Shown piece after piece: positions 62,786 through 64,000 of a stretch of DNA of 64,000 bases (position 1 is its first letter; each line of letters starts with the position of its first letter). Position numbers and translations under genes: made by a program. A model generated the notes under the pieces. The model was not told the origin of the DNA. It ran no database searches and saw only the letters and a list, made by a program, of their open reading frames with translations. The stretch is from Atopsyche davidsoni (Eukaryota > Arthropoda > Insecta > Trichoptera > Hydrobiosidae). Where the stretch lies: the NCBI GenBank assembly GCA_022113835.1, contig JAILWY010000027.1, positions 4,342,501-4,406,500 on the forward strand, given 5' to 3'.

Positions 62786-64000
62786 TCCCACCTCCCCACA
62801 TAAATTTCAGAATTATTCCAAGTCTACTACTCCATTACCGATCCTTTAAACGAGCTCAGGGTACAGCATGGCAGTCATGCACAAGCAACAGAATGGAGAA
62901 AGCGAGGAGGAATGCGGAGAGCGGGGTATAATAATCTATAAATAGGTACTTTGCAAGCTATATACTGTACTATAAAAGAATTAGACTACTCATTTATTTT
63001 TTAAATTATAAAATGAATGTTTATTCATTTATTTTTAAAAGGTTAATTATTTTTTTGGTTTCATATTTTTTTGTAATAATTAATAAATAAAGTTCAAAAA
63101 TTAAAATACATGTTGACGAAATATCCGAAGGCTGTGTTCATGATATCAATATAAATAATATACGGATGGTTAATGATTGCGAAAGCTTTTAAAAAAAATA
63201 ATTCATGCATTGTCTATCATTTTTCATTATAATTTACCATTTTTTATAATTAATATAAACAAATTTCAATTCAACAAGATTTTTATACTGTGTACAACTT
63301 TGTAATTATATTTTAATGACACGGTGTTTTGCTTTTTAATTTGAGCTTGAACTTTGCAAAAAATCTTAAATAAACCATCGAGATTAAAGCAGTATTGCAG
63401 TATTTTCGATTTCCAAAATCCCTTAGGTCCTATTTATTTATATTATACAAAAGGCTAGACATTCTATTATGGCGAATTGTTATGTTCAGATGAAACTTCC
63501 AAACGAATAAAGTTTTATGAAGAATGCATTGTTTGTAAAATTGTAAAGCTTCTATCGTTACAGTAAAGAGAAAATACAGTAAAACGCCATTCATTTCAAA
63601 AGCACACCGCATTATGTTTTACGATGGACAATAAGGTATTGTTGTCTTTATGTAATAAAAATTAGTTGTTTTCAGTTTAAAAACTGCTGAAATCCAAAAA
63701 ACGATAGTCAAGTAAACAAATCGACAGATATTATTTAAGAATTTCCTTTAAATTAGTTGTATATTTATAATATACTCACTGTAAACTAAAGGTGTGAATT
63801 TTAATACAATCAAATTGAATTTTTTTTTGAGTTAAATAAAATACTGTTACTGGAAATAAATACATATTATATCAACATTATTAATAATTATGCTTAATTT
63901 TGGCTATGTCGTCACTAACAATAATATTTACTCACGAGTTATAAAGTATATGTACTTCAGTAATATTTTTAAAAGTTGGTATTTTTTTTATGAGAACAGC
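62786..64000. other. Upstream flank
   Basis: AT-rich, no gene, repeat family or structured RNA recognised. Confidence 0.5.

Overview
This is an AT-rich (roughly 30% GC by eye) piece of an insect nuclear genome. It holds one complete locus on the minus strand: the cholinergic gene locus. Choline acetyltransferase (ChAT) is split into 12 recognisable coding exons from about 60.8 kb down to 3.87 kb. The vesicular acetylcholine transporter (VAChT) lies intact and intronless at 40626-42590, inside the 45-kb first ChAT intron and on the same strand. This nested arrangement is the classical cholinergic locus of animals. The ChAT exon sequences resemble fly ChAT closely in order, length and motifs. 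I cannot fix the insect order.

Layout, in the direction of transcription (right to left). 62.0-61.4 kb is a GC-rich, TATA-less promoter-like island (CRE palindrome, two CCAAT boxes, GC boxes, arthropod-type initiator, then YY1/Pho and GAGA-type motifs). 60.87-60.64 kb is ChAT exon 1, which is open in the correct frame but has no ATG. 60.6-42.9 kb is the proximal part of intron 1. 42.9-40.6 kb is a probable VAChT 5' leader with a strong 3' splice site, followed by the VAChT coding region. 40.6-15.2 kb is the distal part of intron 1. 15.19-3.87 kb holds ChAT exons 2-12. 3.87-0 kb is the 3' flank.

I rebuilt the ChAT exons by hand from splice sites. Every junction keeps phase, and exons 2-12 plus the first split codon give 652 codons including the stop. 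Six exons rest on open frames far larger than the true exon, and exon 9 (6646-6768) is too short to stand out as an open frame. ChAT makes acetylcholine in the nerve terminal cytosol and VAChT loads it into synaptic vesicles. Sharing one promoter and first exon would co-express the two steps of the pathway.

The rest is intronic and flanking AT-rich DNA carrying decayed mobile elements: a 568-bp internally deleted Tc1/mariner-type element with terminal repeats and TA duplication; two non-autonomous Helitron candidates in opposite orientation; LINE 3'-end fragments; two hAT-like remnants; a 61-bp-arm foldback; and tRNA-derived SINE pieces. Several short GC-rich islands in intron 1 look like regulatory modules. 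One holds a perfect 16-bp palindromic RFX X-box, notable because insect ciliated sensory neurons are cholinergic. No other protein-coding gene, rRNA, intact tRNA gene or CRISPR array was found.
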